Below, in pieces: positions 60,097-64,000 of a DNA stretch of 64,000 nucleotides. Made by a program: the position numbers and the translations under genes. Under the pieces are notes generated by a model that ran no database searches, was not told the DNA's origin, and saw only the letters and a program-made list of their open reading frames with translations. The stretch's first letter is position 1, and every line of letters starts with the position of its first letter. Origin of the DNA: Niabella agricola (GTDB lineage: Bacteria; Bacteroidota; Bacteroidia; Chitinophagales; Chitinophagaceae); the NCBI RefSeq assembly GCF_021538615.1, contig NZ_JAJHIZ010000003.1, positions 2,728,001 through 2,792,000 of the forward strand, read 5' to 3'.

Positions 60097-60717
60097 ATGA
60101 TTGAAGCCTTTATTAAAGGAATAACCATGGGATTGGTCCTCTGCCTTGCGGTAGGGCCCGTGTTCTTTTCAGTCATTAAACACAGTATTAATGTAGGCCA
60201 CCGGGGCGGACTGGCCTTTGTACTGGGTGTTTCCGCCAGCGATACTACCCTTGCATTTACCAGTAATTTCTTTTCGCAATTTTTTACCGGTCTTAGCTCA
60301 CAAAAGGTGGCCATCAGCATTGTGGGTAGCACCTTTCTCATTGTACTGGGTATTTATTATGCCTTCTTTAAAAAGATCCGCATCCGTGATCGTATCAAAC
60401 GGACTCCTCCGGTTTTCCGGAAGCGGGATTATCTTCAGCTATTTCTTTCCGGTTTTTTTCTGAATACCCTCAACCCCGGTATCTTTCTTGTTTGGCTCAC
60501 CGCCTCCTCCTCCGTTATCACTCATACCATCAATGAGCGCATCGTCATTTTTATAACAGCATTGCTGATCGTTCTGGGTACAGATATTGCAAAGGTAATG
60601 CTGGCCAATAAGATCCGTACCCGGCTGACTCCCCGAAACATCCATCTGCTGAACCGCATCAATGGTTTTGTGCTGATGTGCTTTGGTATAGCGCTTATTA
60701 TACGGCTGGTTATCTGA
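60097..60717 (+). CDS. LysE-family amino acid exporter
   Basis: A 206-residue inner membrane protein with about six transmembrane helices. It has the LysE/RhtB features MGLVLCLAVGPVFFSVIKHSINVGHRGGLAFVLGVSASDTT (about 8-48) and GFFLNTLNPGIFLVWL (about 118-133). It exports amino acids or related small molecules. It lies 39 bases after the GH3-like gene with no terminator between them, so co-transcription is likely. Confidence 0.92.
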   Translation: MIEAFIKGITMGLVLCLAVGPVFFSVIKHSINVGHRGGLAFVLGVSASDTTLAFTSNFFSQFFTGLSSQKVAISIVGSTFLIVLGIYYAFFKKIRIRDRIKRTPPVFRKRDYLQLFLSGFFLNTLNPGIFLVWLTASSSVITHTINERIVIFITALLIVLGTDIAKVMLANKIRTRLTPRNIHLLNRINGFVLMCFGIALIIRLVI

Positions 60718-60957
60718 GAGCCGCAGTATCTTTAGCATTTGATATTTTTATATATTTAACATATAGCAGCATCAAATACGCTTATTTTTGTTAAACGGCT
60801 GTAATTGAAATCATTAAGAAATCAACCGATAGCAAGGGCCCTGGTGAAATGCATATTGGTGGCCGGTTGACTGCATTTCGGAAAAACCGGTACAGTTGGG
60901 TGCAGATTTCTATTTTACGCTATTGATTTGCATGAATAAGCGATCTGTTTTTATACA

Positions 60958-61650
60958 ATGAAGATTCTGAAAGGCATATGGAAATGGGGCAAACGGCTAT
61001 TTGTGGTATTGTTCGTAGGCCAGCTGCTTTATATCGTACTGCTCAAATGGGTGAATCCGCCTATTACGCTTACGCAGATCGGCAGCATCATGGCCGGCCG
61101 GGGGTTTCACCAGCAAAACCGGCCATCTGCTTCAGTTTCTGAAAATGCACGGTTGGCGGTGATTGCATCCGAAGATCAATTGTTTCCGGATCACAATGGC
61201 TTCGACTGGAAGCAGATTCAGAAGGCAATCGAATACAACCAGAAAAAGCCCGGCAGGATCCGCGGCGCCAGCACCATCAGCCAGCAAACAGCCAAGAATG
61301 TATTCCTCTGGCAGGGCCGGGGATGGATCCGCAAAAGTCTTGAGGCCTATTTTACATTTATGATTGAAAATATCTGGGGTAAAAAAAGGATCCTGGAAGT
61401 CTACCTGAATGTGGCGGAAATGGGGCCGGGTATTTTTGGTATAGAACAGGCAGCGCAGCGTTATTTTAACAAACCTGCTAAAGAACTGACGGTATTTGAA
61501 TCCGCGGCCATTGCCGCGGTATTGCCCAACCCGATAAAGCGCAAGGCCAAACCCATGTCGCCCGAAGTATCAAAACGAGCAAGGGAGATCGTACAGCAAA
61601 TGAACTTCCTGAAACCCGACCGGGATATACAAAATCTGATCCGCCAGTAA
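60958..61650 (+). CDS. mtgA: Monofunctional peptidoglycan glycosyltransferase
   Basis: A 230-residue GT51 enzyme that polymerises lipid II into glycan strands without transpeptidase activity. One N-terminal transmembrane helix (about 13-30) anchors it to the inner membrane. The catalytic Glu72 lies in [17 protein letters not shown], and the motifs [17 protein letters not shown] and [20 protein letters not shown] follow. Length is normal for MtgA. It appears to be a single gene, 240 bases after the LysE gene; that gap carries a TATTTTTG promoter-like element (60783-60790). Confidence 0.95.
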   Translation: MKILKGIWKWGKRLFVVLFVGQLLYIVLLKWVNPPITLTQIGSIMAGRGFHQQNRPSASVSENARLAVIASEDQLFPDHNGFDWKQIQKAIEYNQKKPGRIRGASTISQQTAKNVFLWQGRGWIRKSLEAYFTFMIENIWGKKRILEVYLNVAEMGPGIFGIEQAAQRYFNKPAKELTVFESAAIAAVLPNPIKRKAKPMSPEVSKRAREIVQQMNFLKPDRDIQNLIRQ

Positions 61651-61798
61651 GCCAACCGCTTCACTACCAGCTTTCAAAACCCATGCAGACGGATTTACCA
61701 AAGAAATTACACGGTTATCCCAGGGCAAACTGCTCCCTTTCAATTGCCTTAAAAATGATGATCCGGTATTAGCAGTAGGTAACAGGCGTATTGCTGCA

Positions 61799-62179
61799 TT
61801 AGGCTGCGGATAGATCCTGTACCATTCCCTCAATGCTTTTAAGAAACGTGTTCCAGTATTCCCCATCGCTATTCAGTGTGCCTCTTTTTTCCAGGAAGGA
61901 TTCTCCACCATTGGCCACCACCCGGTATAGCACATGCCCCGGACCCAGGGGGGAAAAGGTAGATTTAATGCGATGTAACAATCGTTTTACCTCAGCAATA
62001 TCATTTTCATTTAATGCCTGTTCTAAATGAAACCGGTCGTCTCTCCACTGCGTCTTTATTTCAGTCAGAATGTCGTTAACGGCATTGATGTCGTCACCCA
62101 GTAAATCTCTCAGGTAATCCAGATTGTTATATTGGGGCTCAATATTATTTAGAAGGGGCTCAGTCATGGTCGCTAGCAT
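61799..62179 (-). CDS. Hpt phosphotransfer protein
   Basis: A 126-residue helical protein with a histidine phosphotransfer motif, LLHRIKSTFSPLG, placing the phospho-accepting His at 69. The Lys three residues later and the Gly eleven residues after His are the conserved Hpt positions. It stands alone, without a hybrid kinase, 98 bases downstream of a LytTR regulator gene on the same strand, so it may relay phosphate to a receiver encoded elsewhere. MLATMTEP gives two possible starts; I used the first. Confidence 0.88.
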   Translation of the reverse strand: MLATMTEPLLNNIEPQYNNLDYLRDLLGDDINAVNDILTEIKTQWRDDRFHLEQALNENDIAEVKRLLHRIKSTFSPLGPGHVLYRVVANGGESFLEKRGTLNSDGEYWNTFLKSIEGMVQDLSAA

Positions 62180-62277
62180 TTTGTCAATCTATTAAAATGG
62201 TTAAAAGCGTTTCTTTCAAAACGGCGCTTTCTGCAATCGCTGCGAATGCATTATTATTGCGGCAGGTATTGTTGTTT

Positions 62278-62991
62278 TTATAAAAGGTGCAGCTTTGCCA
62301 GCAATGCATCTTTATAACTTTCTGAAACGGGTATGGGCTGATTTTTTATATACACCAATCGGTTTTCTATATACTCCACCTTATCAATCGCAATCACATA
62401 ACTCCGGTGCACCCGCACAAACTTATCCGGCGAAAATTTATCCTCAATGGTCTTAAGGCTTCCATGAACCATGTACATTTTATCCGGTAAATTAAACTGT
62501 ACATAATCTCCCTTTGCCTCCATCCATAAAATATCATCCACATTGATTTTACGGATTACCTTGTTTTCCTTTATAAACAAATGCTTGGGCGTAATGGCAT
62601 CGGATTGCTGCGATTGCTTAAACCGGATCAGCTCCTGAACTTTGTCAATAGCGGCCAGGACCCGGGTTAGTGTAAAGGGCTTTACCAGGTAATCCATTAC
62701 ATTCAATTCAAAAGCTTCTACCGCGTATTGTTCTTTTGCTGTTGTTAAAATCGTATGCGGGCGGTTCGGCAATAACTTTAACAAGTCGAGGCCACTCATT
62801 TCCGGCATTTCAACATCCAAAAACAAAATATCTACATGATTGGCCTCTAAAAAACTTTTGGCCTCCAATGCGCTTTCACATTCCCCTATAACGTTAATAT
62901 TACTTACATTAAGAAGAATTTTTTTTAAAATAACCCGCGCTACTTTGTTATCGTCAACCAATAAGCATATAAGAGGGCCGTTCGCGTTCAT
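62278..62991 (-). CDS. LytTR-family response regulator (second)
   Basis: A 237-residue regulator. The receiver domain has VDDN at 12-15, the phosphoacceptor Asp59 (LFLDVEMPEMSG) and LVKPF near 101-105. The LytTR domain (about 140-235) has ILWMEAKGDYVQFNL and FVRVHRSYVIAIDKV. No histidine kinase gene is adjacent, so its input is orphan from this window; the Hpt protein encoded just downstream is a possible partner. Confidence 0.94.
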   Translation of the reverse strand: MNANGPLICLLVDDNKVARVILKKILLNVSNINVIGECESALEAKSFLEANHVDILFLDVEMPEMSGLDLLKLLPNRPHTILTTAKEQYAVEAFELNVMDYLVKPFTLTRVLAAIDKVQELIRFKQSQQSDAITPKHLFIKENKVIRKINVDDILWMEAKGDYVQFNLPDKMYMVHGSLKTIEDKFSPDKFVRVHRSYVIAIDKVEYIENRLVYIKNQPIPVSESYKDALLAKLHLL

Positions 62992-63094
62992 TTATATCGT
63001 CTAAGGTTGCCTAAAATTACGGAAAACTTATCATTTGCAAAAATCGATCGGCCATTAAATTAAAAAAACCCCACATATAACGTTGTTTTACTCC

Positions 63095-63122
63095 AAAAAA
63101 AAGGCCGCCCTTACGGACAGCC
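63095..63122 (-). terminator. Terminator after atpA
   Basis: On the minus strand GGCTGTCC (63122-63115), loop GTAA and GGGCGGCC (63110-63103) form an eight-pair stem with two G-U pairs, followed by a run of eight T. It lies 24 bases after the atpA stop. The LytTR gene beyond it is therefore transcribed separately. Confidence 0.88.
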
Positions 63123-63145
63123 CTTAAAAAATCAAGTTATACTGC

Positions 63146-64000
63146 TTATTTCTTGAACTGAGGGATAAGGCCGTTTGCCAGTTCCACCATTTGTTTTAAT
63201 CCTTCTTCAGGCAGATTTCCTTTTTTAAACTCGGCCAGTACCTGGGGATATTTATTTTCCATTTCCAACAGGAACAGTTCTTCAAACTCCTTCACTTTAT
63301 TTACCGGTACATCTTTGATCAGACCGTTGGTACCCAGGTAAATAATCGCTACCTGTTTTTCTACAGAATACGGAGAATATTGCGGCTGTTTCAGGATTTC
63401 TACGTTCCGGGCGCCCTTATCAATTACGTTCTTGGTTGCCGCATCCAGGTCGCCCCCGAATTTTGAGAAGGCTTCCAGCTCGCGGTAAAGCGCCTGATCC
63501 AGTTTCAGGGTACCGGCTACTTTTTTCATGGATTTGATCTGCGCGTTACCACCCACACGGCTTACGGAGATACCCACGTTGATGGCCGGGCGGATACCGG
63601 AAAGGAACAATGAAGATTCCAGGAAGATCTGGCCGTCGGTAATGGAGATCACGTTTGTAGGGATATAGGCTGATACGTCACCCGCCTGTGTTTCGATGAT
63701 CGGGAGCGCTGTTAAAGAACCACCGCCTTTCACCAGGTGCTTGATCGAATCCGGCAGATCGTTCATGTCTTTTACGATCTCGTCGTTGTTGATCACTTTT
63801 GCAGCTCTTTCCAGCAAACGGCTATGCAGGTAGAATACATCACCAGGGTATGCTTCACGGCCCGGAGGACGACGCAGCAGCAGGGAAACCTCGCGGTAAG
63901 CCACCGCCTGTTTAGACAGGTCATCATAAATGATCAGCGCCGGGCGGCCGGTATCGCGGAAATACTCACCGATGGCAGCACCCGCAAACGGAGCGTAGAA
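63146..64000 (-). CDS. atpA: ATP synthase F1 subunit alpha, C-terminal part
   Basis: The frame is open to the right edge and contributes 284 residues of the alpha subunit. Visible landmarks include [19 protein letters not shown] and [29 protein letters not shown], then [33 protein letters not shown], all typical of AtpA. It ends LIPQFKK. In the intact enzyme this catalytic-core subunit binds nucleotides at non-catalytic sites. The gene is followed by a strong terminator, so in this genome atpA is not followed closely by atpG at this point. Confidence 0.97.
   Translation of the reverse strand, partial: FYAPFAGAAIGEYFRDTGRPALIIYDDLSKQAVAYREVSLLLRRPPGREAYPGDVFYLHSRLLERAAKVINNDEIVKDMNDLPDSIKHLVKGGGSLTALPIIETQAGDVSAYIPTNVISITDGQIFLESSLFLSGIRPAINVGISVSRVGGNAQIKSMKKVAGTLKLDQALYRELEAFSKFGGDLDAATKNVIDKGARNVEILKQPQYSPYSVEKQVAIIYLGTNGLIKDVPVNKVKEFEELFLLEMENKYPQVLAEFKKGNLPEEGLKQMVELANGLIPQFKK

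Noticed and set aside
60718..60957. Possible tRNA or small RNA upstream of mtgA
   Set aside because: No cloverleaf or T-loop motif; only a promoter-like TATTTTTG is visible.

Overview
The window looks like a chromosomal segment of a Bacteroidota bacterium, most likely a member of the Chitinophagaceae. The evidence is a SusC/SusD pair, many short lipoproteins with A-rich ribosome-binding regions, promoters of the TTTG-N19-21-TAnnTTTG type, LytTR regulators paired with propeller-type histidine kinases, and family-specific genes (DUF2480, DUF2007, cysteine-rich CWC, GNAT-nitrilase fusion). No rRNA, tRNA, CRISPR array or intact insertion sequence was seen. Coding density is high, on both strands.

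Layout. 1-5.5 kb: a leftward operon made of a SAM-I riboswitch, a small Cys-rich leader ORF, susC, susD and the start of a secreted protein. 5.8-12.5 kb: a DUF3472 protein, a GNAT-nitrilase fusion, a PpiD-like chaperone, DUF2480 and a DinB-like protein. 12.5-16.7 kb: a leftward cluster (DUF2007 protein, fatty acid hydroxylase-like protein, kdsB, corA) and a lipoprotein. 17-20.5 kb: a cobalamin riboswitch in front of metE, then a CWC protein and a thioesterase. 20.5-26.4 kb: a second cobalamin riboswitch in front of a B12 uptake operon (BtuB-like receptor, BtuG-like lipoprotein, PKD-type lipoprotein, DUF5074 lipoprotein). 26.4-29.5 kb: TPM lipoprotein, geranylgeranyl reductase-like flavoprotein, dnaN. 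29.7-34.4 kb: a rightward operon with an unknown protein, a cytosolic HtrA-like protease with a zinc ribbon, recX, a second hydroxylase-like protein and an omega-amidase-like enzyme. 34.4-37.9 kb: a TlpA-like oxidoreductase, a small lipoprotein and a flavin monooxygenase. 38-44 kb: a LytTR response regulator, a solute-binding sensor with a degenerate kinase domain, and a divergent propeller histidine kinase, with a direct-repeat operator between them. 44-47.9 kb: PadR with two tandem membrane paralogues, a toxin-antitoxin pair and an alpha-L-fucosidase. 47.9-56.7 kb: S41 peptidase, TonB receptor with a CxxCH lipoprotein, membrane AraC regulator, thiL, four-helix-bundle protein and inositol monophosphatase. 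56.9-64 kb: glycosyltransferase, GH3-like synthetase, LysE exporter, mtgA, Hpt protein, LytTR regulator and the C-terminal part of atpA.

Theme. The first 26 kb is rich in sulfur-amino-acid and cobalamin control. Two B12 riboswitches control the B12-independent methionine synthase and a B12 receptor operon, and a SAM riboswitch controls a SusCD importer whose leader also encodes a peptide ending near four consecutive cysteines. The most unusual candidates are the SAM plus cysteine leader of susC, the pseudo-histidine-kinase system with its LytTR-type operator, and the cytosolic protease gene pair at 29.7-32.2 kb.
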